From NCBI GenBank assembly GCA_017937025.1, contig JAGBEJ010000012.1, forward strand, positions 1 through 64,000: a stretch of 64,000 nucleotides of DNA. The letters run 5' to 3'. The translations under genes were made by a program, and so were the position numbers. This DNA comes from Paludibacteraceae bacterium. GTDB lineage: Bacteria; Bacteroidota; Bacteroidia; Bacteroidales; Paludibacteraceae. Every line of letters begins with the position of its first letter. Within the stretch, counting starts at the first letter, position 1. This document shows, piece after piece, positions 52,775 to 60,670 of the stretch. The notes beneath the pieces were generated by a model. The model worked only from the letters and a program-made list of their open reading frames with translations, did not search any database and had not been told where the DNA came from.

Positions 52775-52843
52775 AGTCTTTTTATTTTTTAATCTGTTAA
52801 TAATATCGTTTATGAAACTCATTGCTTTTATTTTTTAAGTGTT

Positions 52844-52875
52844 GAGGTTTCGCTTTTTATTGATGAGGAAACCTC
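52844..52875 (-). promoter_or_regulatory. hairpin in the metY leader
   Basis: Arms GAGGTTTC and GAAACCTC, 16-base loop, 60 bases after the leader peptide stop and before metY. No U-tract follows, so it is not a clear terminator; it could act on translation. Confidence 0.4.
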
Positions 52876-52934
52876 GGGAAGGAAATCATATCTGAATATT
52901 TTATCAACTAATAAACTTGGATTGTCTTTTGCGA

Positions 52935-53072
52935 TTAGCACATTCGCATACAACAGAATGTCTTAATCATGATTCCCTTCGCACTTGTCGTCTGTCTCTT
53001 GAGAGAGATTGGTGAAATTCCGGTAAATCCCTTAGCGGAAATTTCGATTAATGTTCTGTTTACTTTAACCAT
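52935..53072 (-). CDS. metY leader peptide ending in Cys-Cys-Met-Arg-Met-Cys
   Basis: A 45-codon frame that starts about 20 bases after the predicted transcription start and ends KGIMIKTFCCMRMC. An inner ATG at 52970 would give just MIKTFCCMRMC. The last seven residues hold three cysteines and two methionines, the end products of the pathway that MetY serves. It may sense charged tRNA-Cys or tRNA-Met by ribosome stalling. This is read from the sequence and position; I do not recall a described family. Confidence 0.5.
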   Translation of the reverse strand: MVKVNRTLIEISAKGFTGISPISLKRQTTSAKGIMIKTFCCMRMC

Positions 53073-53098
53073 GTCGTTTTTTCTTTTGGTTTGCGATG

Positions 53099-53131
53099 CA
53101 AAGATAGGGCGTATTAGAATTATATTCCAAA
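53099..53131 (-). promoter_or_regulatory. metY promoter
   Basis: Minus-strand TTTG (53131-53128), 21 bases, TATCTTTG (53106-53099), giving a leader of about 320 bases before the metY start. Confidence 0.65.
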
Positions 53132-53525
53132 CAAAACACACAACATAGGACAATAATTCTTATATAAATATCTTTGGTAGAATATAATCATAGGGTATAG
53201 TACCACTAATATGGTAGAAAGAAGAATATTATTCGGTATGGAAAAAACACCACCACAAAACACGCACCCACAGACACACAAATGACACAACCAAGCACCG
53301 CCATATACATTATTATATAAAAGGCGGCAAAACGACTACGGAAAACTCCCAGGCAACACACAATAAAACGCACACTGCCGCACACAATAAAAAAAAACGA
53401 CCATCGGCAACCTGCAGAGGCAAACAGAATGAAACTACTGTACAAATTCTACACCCACACCGCCCTCAAGAATAAACATTAAGCAAAACAGAATTTTAAA
53501 GAATAAATCACCAATCAAATAACGT

Positions 53526-53560
53526 TTTGTAGATTTTCATTTATAATAACCATACCTTTG
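53526..53560 (+). promoter_or_regulatory. promoter of the nitrogenase-like operon
   Basis: TTTG (53526-53529), 23 bases, TACCTTTG (53553-53560), about 48 bases before the first gene. The spacing is slightly long. Confidence 0.55.
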
Positions 53561-53614
53561 CAGAGCGAAAATCCAACAATTAACTATAACCAAGAACAAA
53601 ACTTCTGAAAATTT

Positions 53615-53986
53615 ATGAAATACAGAATAGCAATAGCAAGTAAAGATGGCAAAGCCGTGAATGTGCACTTCGGACTGGCAGGAAGATTTCTTCTGTTCGA
53701 CATAGACGAGAACCAAGCCGAGTATTTAGGAGAAAGAAAGACCACAGCCGCTTGCCTCGGCTCATGCTGCAGTGGCGGCGACGAGAGCGCGGCGTTCGAC
53801 AAAGTGGCCAACGACCTGAACGACGTGAGCGCGATAATCGTGTCGAAGATAGGCGAAGGAGCGGCAAGCTACATGGAAGGCAAAGGCAAGGCCGTTTACG
53901 AAGCGCCTTTCGAGATAGAACCGCTGATAAGCAACATAATAAGCAACAGACTTTTCGAGGCCGACAACTGGTCAGCCGTCCAATAA
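53615..53986 (+). CDS. NifX/NafY-like dinitrogenase cofactor-binding protein
   Basis: A 123-residue protein of the NifX/NafY/NifB-C-terminal fold. It starts KYRIAIASKDGKAVNVHFG with the HFG signature at 18-20, followed by AGRFLLFDID, and has C47, C51 and C52 in AACLGSCCSG. Such proteins carry NifB-cofactor or FeMo-cofactor intermediates or protect apo-nitrogenase. It is the first gene of the operon, 18 bp before the nifB-like gene, so a cofactor carrier role is likely. Confidence 0.85.
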   Translation: MKYRIAIASKDGKAVNVHFGLAGRFLLFDIDENQAEYLGERKTTAACLGSCCSGGDESAAFDKVANDLNDVSAIIVSKIGEGAASYMEGKGKAVYEAPFEIEPLISNIISNRLFEADNWSAVQ

Positions 53987-53992
53987 AAAAGG

Positions 53993-54000
53993 AAGGAGGT
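53993..54000 (+). promoter_or_regulatory. strong Shine-Dalgarno site of the nifB-like gene
   Basis: AAGGAGGT, 4 bases before the ATG. Such sites are rare in Bacteroidota and nearly absent from the rest of this window. Confidence 0.8.
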
Positions 54001-54004
54001 AGGC

Positions 54005-54880
54005 ATGCCAATAAACTACGAAGAACTGACAAAGAAACATCCATGCTTCGCCAGAGGCAAGGCTGGGAATACAGGAAGAATACACCTTCCGACAAGCGCC
54101 GCTTGCAACATCGAATGCGCGTTCTGCATAAGAAGCATAAACAAAAAGGAGAACAGACCCGGAGTGGCTTCGACCATAATAACGCCAGAAGAAGCAGTGG
54201 AAGCGACAGGCAGAGCCCTGGAACTGTGCAAGGACCTGAAAGTGGCAGGAATAGCCGGACCGGGCGACACGTTAGCATCGCCATACGCTCTGCAGACCTT
54301 CAGACTGATAAAGGAGAGATACCCGCAGATAGTGAAGTGCATGAGCACCAACGGACTGCTGCTGAACGAGAAAGCCGAGGAGATAGCCGAAGTGGGAATA
54401 GACTCGCTGACTGTGACCGTCAACGCTGTGGACCCCGAGATAGAGGCAAGGCTGAACAAGGGCATAACATACCACGGCAAGCACTACACCGGAGTGGAAG
54501 CGGCAGAGATACTCATACACAACCAGATAGAAGGCATAAGAAAAGTGAGCGCGCTGGGAGTGACCGTAAAGGTGAACACGGTGCTCGTGCCAAGCATAAA
54601 CGGACCGCACATAGAGGAGATAGCGAGAACCGTGAGCGAGGCTGGAGCGAAGATCTACAACATAATACCGCTGATACCGCAGCACCTGCTGAAGGACGAG
54701 CCGGCACCAGACTGCAAGGACCTGTTCGTGGCGAGAGCCAAGGCCGAGAAATACATCGACGTGTTCAGACACTGCCAGAGATGCCGAGCCGACGCCGTGG
54801 GAGTGCCAGGCAAGGAGGACTACTCGGAGCAGGTGTATCTGAAAAGAGTGGCTGTGGCGGACACATTCTCACACGGATAA
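54005..54880 (+). CDS. nifB: NifB-like radical SAM nitrogenase cofactor maturase
   Basis: A 291-residue radical SAM protein. The SAM cluster is CNIECAFC (C34, C38, C41). The KHPCF and GRIHLP segments before it and RPGVASTIITPEEA after it, together with the C-terminal HCQRCRADAVG (C257, C260), match NifB. NifB fuses two 4Fe-4S units with a carbide into NifB-co (L-cluster), the core of nitrogenase cofactors. The usual C-terminal NifX-like domain is absent here but is encoded separately by the gene just upstream. Confidence 0.92.
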   Translation: MPINYEELTKKHPCFARGKAGNTGRIHLPTSAACNIECAFCIRSINKKENRPGVASTIITPEEAVEATGRALELCKDLKVAGIAGPGDTLASPYALQTFRLIKERYPQIVKCMSTNGLLLNEKAEEIAEVGIDSLTVTVNAVDPEIEARLNKGITYHGKHYTGVEAAEILIHNQIEGIRKVSALGVTVKVNTVLVPSINGPHIEEIARTVSEAGAKIYNIIPLIPQHLLKDEPAPDCKDLFVARAKAEKYIDVFRHCQRCRADAVGVPGKEDYSEQVYLKRVAVADTFSHG

Positions 54881-54940
54881 AAAAATAAAGAAAACGATAA
54901 ACCAAAATAGACTTTTAAACATATCACAAACAACTAAGAA

Positions 54941-54948
54941 AGGGAGGT
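54941..54948 (+). promoter_or_regulatory. strong Shine-Dalgarno site of the nifD-like gene
   Basis: AGGGAGGT, 4 bases before the ATG at 54953. Confidence 0.75.
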
Positions 54949-54952
54949 AAAG

Positions 54953-56524
54953 ATGGCAAGAGTAATAAATCTTGATATGACCACGGTGGAAAACCGTGAG
55001 ATGAGACTGGGAACGATAATCGGATGGGACGGCAGCGCCAAGGAGCTGATAAAGCAGTCGGCATACGACGACAGACGAGACGGCAAGAAGGGCAACGGAT
55101 GCGGAAAAGGCTGCGGCAGCGGATGCAAGCTGTGCGAGATAGCCAGCCCGCTGAACCAGGAGACCATGTGCTCCAACGCCATAGTGCAATGCCAGATAGG
55201 AAACCTGACCGACTGCGTGCTGATAACACACGCGCCTATAGGCTGCGACGGCGAGACTCCGAAGTTCAATCTGACAATGCACATGGGACTTGCGAGAAGA
55301 GGCAAGCCACAGCAGAACACGCTGAACATGAGCACAAACCTGCAGGAGAAAGACATGGTGTTCGGAGCAAGCGAGAAGCTGCGCGCCGCTATCCGACTGG
55401 CGAAGGAACGCTACAACCCGAAGGCGATATTCATAGCCATGGCCTGCGCTACGGCAATCATCGGCGAGGACATAGACAGCGTGGCAGAGGAGCTGGAGCC
55501 TGAAGTCGGCGTGCCAGTCATACCGCTGCACTGCGAGGGATTCCGCTCAAAGCACTGGAGCACCGGTTTCGACGTTTCGTTCCATGGTGTGCTGCGCCAA
55601 ATTGTGGAGAAGCACCCGGTCAAGAAGCAGAAGGACCTCATAAACATCGTGGCTCTGTGGGGAACAGACTGGTTCACCGACCTGCTCAAGCCACTCGGTC
55701 TGAGAGTAAACTACCTGCTGGACAACGCCTCATTCGAGGAGATACGCCAGGCATCGGAGGCTGTGGCTACAACCACATTCTGCGAGACACTCGGAGGATA
55801 CATGGGTGCTGCGCTTGAGGAGCGATTCGGAATACCACAGGTGGACGCTCCGCAGCCTTACGGCATCAAGGGCACAGACGCATGGCTGAGAGCCATAGCA
55901 AAAATCGTTGGAAAAGAAAAAGAGGCAGAGGCATTCATCGAGAGCGAGCATAAGCGCATAGAGCCAAAGCTCAAGAAGTTCCGCGAGTACTTCAAAGGCA
56001 AGTACGGAATGGTGCTGACCGGCTCGGCATACGCCCACGGACTGATAACCGTGCTCAACGAGCTGGGCATAAAGAACGAAGGCGCGCTCGTGTTCCACCA
56101 CGACCCTGTCTATGACGGCGCCGGCAAGAACCAGGACACGCTTAAGGAGCTCGTGGAGACTTACGGCGACATACCTAACTACACTGTCAGCAAGACACGC
56201 GCGTTCCAGTTGCCACAGCTGCTGAAGCGTTCGAAAACCGACTTCCTGATAATCCGTCACCCGGGTCTGGCGTCGGTGGCAGGACACCTCGGAGTGCCAA
56301 CATTCGCACTGGGCGACGAGCACATCCCTGTAGGCTACGACGGAATAATCCGTGTGGGAGAAATCCTCGTCGGCGTGCTCGCCCGCACCAAGTTCAACCA
56401 GGCACTGCAGCGCCACGTCCGTCTGCCATACAACGACTGGTGGTTCGCGCAGAACGATCCGTTCGTCCTGTCGAATGACGAGCATGTGTTCGACGAGATT
56501 GAGGAGAGACTCAAAAACGCATAA
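54953..56524 (+). CDS. nitrogenase-like catalytic alpha subunit (NifD/VnfD-like)
   Basis: A 523-residue NifD homologue. Probable P-cluster ligands are C73 (TMCSNA), C98 (HAPIGCDGE) and C165 (MACATAIIGEDI). Active-site cofactor ligands are C277 (TTTFCETLGGYM, then LEERFGIP as in NifD) and H457 (GDEHIPVGYDG). Keeping both sets argues for a true cofactor-bearing nitrogenase-like enzyme rather than a scaffold or a chlorophyllide- or F430-type relative. Residues 50-61 carry an extra C-x3-C-x3-C-x2-C motif not known from NifD. The substrate is unknown. It pairs with the NifK-like subunit encoded next. Confidence 0.88.
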   Translation: MARVINLDMTTVENREMRLGTIIGWDGSAKELIKQSAYDDRRDGKKGNGCGKGCGSGCKLCEIASPLNQETMCSNAIVQCQIGNLTDCVLITHAPIGCDGETPKFNLTMHMGLARRGKPQQNTLNMSTNLQEKDMVFGASEKLRAAIRLAKERYNPKAIFIAMACATAIIGEDIDSVAEELEPEVGVPVIPLHCEGFRSKHWSTGFDVSFHGVLRQIVEKHPVKKQKDLINIVALWGTDWFTDLLKPLGLRVNYLLDNASFEEIRQASEAVATTTFCETLGGYMGAALEERFGIPQVDAPQPYGIKGTDAWLRAIAKIVGKEKEAEAFIESEHKRIEPKLKKFREYFKGKYGMVLTGSAYAHGLITVLNELGIKNEGALVFHHDPVYDGAGKNQDTLKELVETYGDIPNYTVSKTRAFQLPQLLKRSKTDFLIIRHPGLASVAGHLGVPTFALGDEHIPVGYDGIIRVGEILVGVLARTKFNQALQRHVRLPYNDWWFAQNDPFVLSNDEHVFDEIEERLKNA

Positions 56525-56551
56525 TTGCTAACCCTTTAAGAAATTTACCTA

Positions 56552-57922
56552 ATGAGCGAAATATTAACAAAACCAACAGAGAAAAAGAAGAAGAAATCCA
56601 CAGCCATATCCGACGTCAGATACGCCTGCGCTGTGGGCGCGACAAACACCGTCGTGGCAATAAAGGGCGCTGTGCCTATCGCAAACTGCTCGCCGGGCTG
56701 CCAGCTGAAGACAACAGCAATGCTGACGTTCGAGAACGGATTCCAGGGCAGTGTGGCTGCCGGAGGAGGAAACATGCCGAGCGCCAACTCGACTGAGAAT
56801 GACATCGTGTTCGGCGGCATCAAGACTCTGGACCAGCTGATAAAGTCAACCATAAAGATTTACGACGGCGACCTGTTCGTGGTGCTCACCGGATGTACAG
56901 GCGAACTTATCGGCGACAATGTGCCGGACCTCGTGAGCAAATACCAGAAAGCCGGCTACCCTATCGTCTATGCCAACACTGCCGGATTCAAGGGCAACAA
57001 CCTCTTCGGACACGAGGAAGTGGTGGACGCGATAATCGACCAGTATGTGGGCGAATACAAGGGCAGAAAGAAGAAGGGACTTGTGAACCTGTGGTTCGAG
57101 ACTCCATACTACAACCAGAACTGGCGCGGCGACTACCAGGAGCTGGCACGCATACTCCGCGGCGCTGGACTTGAGGTGAACGTGCTGTTCGGACCAGAGA
57201 ATCCGGGCGTGGAGGCTTGGAAGAAAATCCCTAAGGCGCAGTTCAACCTCGTGGTGTCGCCATGGGTGGGCGTGAGAAACGCAGAGCACCTCGAGAAGAA
57301 GTACAACCAGCCGTTCCTGCACATACCGGAAATACCTGTGGGCGAGGAGGCGACAGCCAAGTTCATCCGTCAGGTTGTGGAATTCGCAGGCATCGACAAC
57401 AAGAAAGCCGAAGAGTTCATCAAGCAGGAAGCCAGCATTTACTACTACTATCTGGAGCACTTCTCTGAGTTCTTCGCTGAATACTGGTACGGCATGCCGA
57501 GCGAGTTCGCCATCGTTGCCGACGCTTCGTACGCACTGGCTTACTCCAAGTTCTTAGCTGACCAGATCGGACTGATACCTAAGCGTGTGGTCATCACCGA
57601 CAACACTCCGGAGAAGTTCCGTCCAGCCATAAGCGAGTACTTCAAGAACAACATAAGCGAAGGTGTGAGCATCGACGTGGACTTCGTGGAGGACGGCTAC
57701 ATAGCCGAGCAGCTCGTGGACAGCGTGGAGTTCACCGGAGGCAAGCCGCTGATACTGGCGTCGTCGTGGGAGCTGACACTCGCCGAAAAGAAGCAGGCGC
57801 TGTTCTTCGAGATAACAACGCCATCGTCGGAGACACTGATAATAAACCGCACGCACATCGGCTACAGAGGCGCATTGCAGTTCCTCGAGAGAATCTACAG
57901 CGCATCCGTAGGAGGCAAATAA
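56552..57922 (+). CDS. nitrogenase-like beta subunit (NifK-like)
   Basis: A 456-residue NifK homologue. Probable P-cluster ligands are C26 (YACAVGA), C50 (NCSPGCQLKT) and C115 (TGCTGELIGDN). A lysine-rich N-terminal tail (about 6-15) is unusual. It has no cofactor-ligand pair, as expected for a beta subunit. The chain is shorter than most NifK proteins (about 510-520). It lies 27 bp after the NifD-like gene; unlike the nifB- and nifD-like genes it lacks a Shine-Dalgarno site. Confidence 0.87.
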   Translation: MSEILTKPTEKKKKKSTAISDVRYACAVGATNTVVAIKGAVPIANCSPGCQLKTTAMLTFENGFQGSVAAGGGNMPSANSTENDIVFGGIKTLDQLIKSTIKIYDGDLFVVLTGCTGELIGDNVPDLVSKYQKAGYPIVYANTAGFKGNNLFGHEEVVDAIIDQYVGEYKGRKKKGLVNLWFETPYYNQNWRGDYQELARILRGAGLEVNVLFGPENPGVEAWKKIPKAQFNLVVSPWVGVRNAEHLEKKYNQPFLHIPEIPVGEEATAKFIRQVVEFAGIDNKKAEEFIKQEASIYYYYLEHFSEFFAEYWYGMPSEFAIVADASYALAYSKFLADQIGLIPKRVVITDNTPEKFRPAISEYFKNNISEGVSIDVDFVEDGYIAEQLVDSVEFTGGKPLILASSWELTLAEKKQALFFEITTPSSETLIINRTHIGYRGALQFLERIYSASVGGK

Positions 57923-57965
57923 TCAATAATCGAGAATCAAGAATAACCAAACAATAACTAATTAA

Positions 57966-58808
<843 letters not shown>

Positions 58809-58839
58809 GCCGCAGGTTTTCCAAAAATATATTTGTTGA

Positions 58840-58915
58840 TTGATTAAGAATCGTCGGCGGACACTGGTCATGTGTCCGCCGATTGATTTTTTATAGGCTA
58901 ACGGAAAAAACTCCT
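58840..58915. repeat. 76-bp perfect direct repeat, copy A, containing the nifH terminator
   Basis: Identical to 60556-60631 (offset 1716 bp). It contains a hairpin with arms TCGGCGGACAC and GTGTCCGCCGA followed by TTGATTTTTTAT, the terminator of the nitrogenase-like operon. Similarity continues upstream with a small indel. Confidence 0.92.
58854..58892 (+). terminator. terminator of the nitrogenase-like operon
   Basis: Eleven-bp arms TCGGCGGACAC (58854-58864) and GTGTCCGCCGA (58872-58882) with a 7-base loop and a T-rich tract. Confidence 0.85.
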
Positions 58916-58921
58916 CATCAC

Positions 58922-58952
58922 TTTGTTAATATATATAAAGAAACTATATTTG
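58922..58952 (+). promoter_or_regulatory. strong promoter upstream of the secreted repeat protein
   Basis: TTTG (58922-58925), 19 bases, TATATTTG (58945-58952), a perfect Bacteroidota promoter 268 bp before the next coding start. Confidence 0.7.
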
Positions 58953-58957
58953 CCATT

Positions 58958-59152
58958 GAAGGTCATTTATGTGCCTATAGTACTCTTCCGCAACACACAA
59001 AAAGCAAACCATTTCTTTATGCAATATCCTATAAACCAACGATTTACCCCCCCCGAAATCAACAAACAGAAATAAGGGACTACAACATAACATTGTCTGA
59101 AACACAGGCGGTGCGCACTTTCTTTATGTGCGCTCCGCTTTTGTTTTTTTTA
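58958..59152 (+). ncRNA. candidate small RNA or attenuated leader
   Basis: It runs from the promoter at 58922-58952 to a hairpin with near-perfect 11-bp arms GCGGTGCGCAC and GTGCGCTCCGC followed by TTTTGTTTTTTTT (about 59108-59152). It contains a run of eight C (59047-59054) and an 18-codon frame (MQYPINQRFTPPEINKQK) that crosses the run. It could be a separate small RNA or a leader with a conditional terminator for the secreted protein gene. Confidence 0.35.
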
Positions 59153-59225
59153 TAAAGACAACTCCAAAAACTATAATATAATCAAAAACCGACGGGCCGA
59201 TGGTATATAACCGGCAACAATGCTT

Positions 59226-60539
59226 ATGAGAAAAATCTTTACTTTCGTGACCGCTGTGTTATGCGGCACAACAATGCTTCTCGCGCAAGAGGACGCACGT
59301 ACAATAGTGACCTCGGCAGTATTCACAGGAACACTCACCTACCCCAAGACTGGTGATGTGTGGAATTGGAGCAAAAGAGACGAGATTGCATCTGCGTTGA
59401 CGGCACAAAACTCTTGGTACAGTATCTACGATGGCGCAACTTCCTCTTTCGCCATCGAAAAAAAAGGCGAAGGAGACGAATGGTCGTCTATCGATTACGG
59501 CAACAGTCAAACACTGACAGCTGGCACATATCGCTATCGCTCTCAACTTCGTGTGGATGGTGACAACGGAACGCTGTATCGTCTTCCAGACCCTGCGAAA
59601 AGCGAAGCAAACGCAACATTAACCGTTGACGGAAAAGCATGGACTGTAGGTTCCGCATCTGTAAATCCCACTTTTTCATTCGCTTGGGTAACAAGCCCGG
59701 AATTTGAGCTTGCTAAAGTCTCATTGCCTTTTTCCTTTGAGTTTAGAAGCGATCTGAATTATGGAGTTGCATTAAAAGATCAAGCTGTGACAGAGAAAGA
59801 CTTGAAGAACTACACCATCGGCGGTTCCGAGGAATATACATACACCAAGGTGACCAACAATGTGCCATGGCTCAATGTCTCAGAAGCCGGCATCATCAGC
59901 GGCACTCCGACTGCAATTAGCAAAGCGGAAGTCAAAGAGAAAATTCGCGTCAGCGATGGAGTGAATGAGCCTATTGAGTTTGAAATCACAGCTGGCAAGG
60001 TTGCACCTGCTCAAAACGAGCGTGAGGTCATTTCCACCGCTTCATTCACCGGCTGGGAGAATCCAGCCATAGGCGATGAACTCACCTATAGCTATAAATA
60101 CACATTCCAAAGCAAGATTGCTGCTGCGGCTGGAGCACATTATCGTCTTCCTGAAGCATCGAACTTCCAATTTCTGAAGAAAGATGGCGAGGATTGGAAT
60201 GTGATGGCTGACAATGAAACATTTACGGCAGGTGACTACAAATGGCAAACACAACTCCGTTGTGACAATGAGGATGGTTGGTTCTATATTCTTGACGAGG
60301 CAGCCAACATGTCTGTAACCATCAATGGCGAGGCTTGCACAGTTAGTTCTGGCGGTTCAGGAAATGGATTTTCATACCTCTACATCAGCCGTGACTTCAC
60401 CCTTAGCGATGCAACTGCAGCCAACGATGCACAGAGCGCAGACAAGAAGGAATCAAAGAAAATCCTCATAGACGGCACGCTGTACATAATCACTCCAGAA
60501 GGAACAATATTCAACGCTCAAGGTGCGAAAGTAAAATAA
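59226..60539 (+). CDS. secreted protein with duplicated domain and Ig-like insert
   Basis: A 437-residue secreted protein with a signal peptide (about 1-20, ending MLLAQ). Two related units frame it: AGTYRYRSQLRVDGDNGTLY near residue 98 and AGDYKWQTQLRCDNEDGWFY near 337, each followed by a strand with TVDGKAWTV or TINGEACTV. Between them is a putative Ig-like segment (YTKVTNNVPWLNVSEAGIIS, GTPT). The C-terminus ILIDGTLYIITPEGTIFNAQ resembles C-terminal tails of secreted Bacteroidota proteins. Function unknown. An ATG at 59220 is also possible. Confidence 0.7.
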   Translation: MRKIFTFVTAVLCGTTMLLAQEDARTIVTSAVFTGTLTYPKTGDVWNWSKRDEIASALTAQNSWYSIYDGATSSFAIEKKGEGDEWSSIDYGNSQTLTAGTYRYRSQLRVDGDNGTLYRLPDPAKSEANATLTVDGKAWTVGSASVNPTFSFAWVTSPEFELAKVSLPFSFEFRSDLNYGVALKDQAVTEKDLKNYTIGGSEEYTYTKVTNNVPWLNVSEAGIISGTPTAISKAEVKEKIRVSDGVNEPIEFEITAGKVAPAQNEREVISTASFTGWENPAIGDELTYSYKYTFQSKIAAAAGAHYRLPEASNFQFLKKDGEDWNVMADNETFTAGDYKWQTQLRCDNEDGWFYILDEAANMSVTINGEACTVSSGGSGNGFSYLYISRDFTLSDATAANDAQSADKKESKKILIDGTLYIITPEGTIFNAQGAKVK

Positions 60540-60555
60540 GCACTGCAAATATATT

Positions 60556-60631
60556 TTGATTAAGAATCGTCGGCGGACACTGGTCATGTGTCCGCCGATT
60601 GATTTTTTATAGGCTAACGGAAAAAACTCCT
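60556..60631. repeat. 76-bp perfect direct repeat, copy B, with terminator
   Basis: Identical to 58840-58915. Here the hairpin ends the secreted-protein gene, and the last base of the repeat is the first base of the -7 box of the next gene. Confidence 0.92.
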
Positions 60632-60638
60632 ATATTTG
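60606..60638 (+). promoter_or_regulatory. promoter of the GH28-acyltransferase-lipoprotein genes
   Basis: TTTA (60606-60609), 21 bases, TATATTTG (60631-60638). The -33 region lies within the repeat and overlaps the terminator's T-tract. Confidence 0.5.
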
Positions 60639-60670
60639 AGGTTTAAACACAAAACAACCGATTAATACTT

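Larger units (their letters stand above)
52775..53614. other. divergent control region between metY and the nitrogenase-like operon
   Basis: 840 bp. The minus strand carries the metY promoter (53131-53099), leader peptide (53072-52935) and a hairpin (52875-52844). The plus strand has the promoter of the nitrogenase-like operon (53526-53560). About 53160-53520 is AC-rich without a convincing gene; a 79-codon minus-strand frame there looks like chance. Confidence 0.6.

Noticed and set aside
52775-53093. SAM riboswitch in the metY leader
   Set aside because: I could not find the conserved SAM-I or SAM-II core motifs; most of the leader is occupied by the 45-codon frame.
53238-53285. 15-codon plus-strand frame MEKTPPQNTHPQTHK as a leader peptide
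   Set aside because: It lies far upstream of the predicted promoter at 53526-53560 and shows no codon cluster related to the operon.
53206-53445. 79-codon minus-strand frame in the metY/nitrogenase control region
   Set aside because: Composition is low-complexity F, V, C and I from AC-rich DNA, with no promoter or family resemblance; likely chance.
54953-57922. NifE/NifN cofactor scaffold pair instead of NifD/NifK
   Set aside because: The first protein keeps the cofactor cysteine and histidine (C277 and H457) and the second keeps all three P-cluster cysteines, which fits a catalytic pair better than a scaffold. A reductase related to chlorophyllide or F430 synthesis is also unlikely because those lack the cofactor ligands and do not come with nifB.
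58883-59155. 90-codon frame between nifH and the secreted-protein gene
   Set aside because: It begins within the terminator hairpin and runs through a promoter and a second terminator; the translation resembles no protein.
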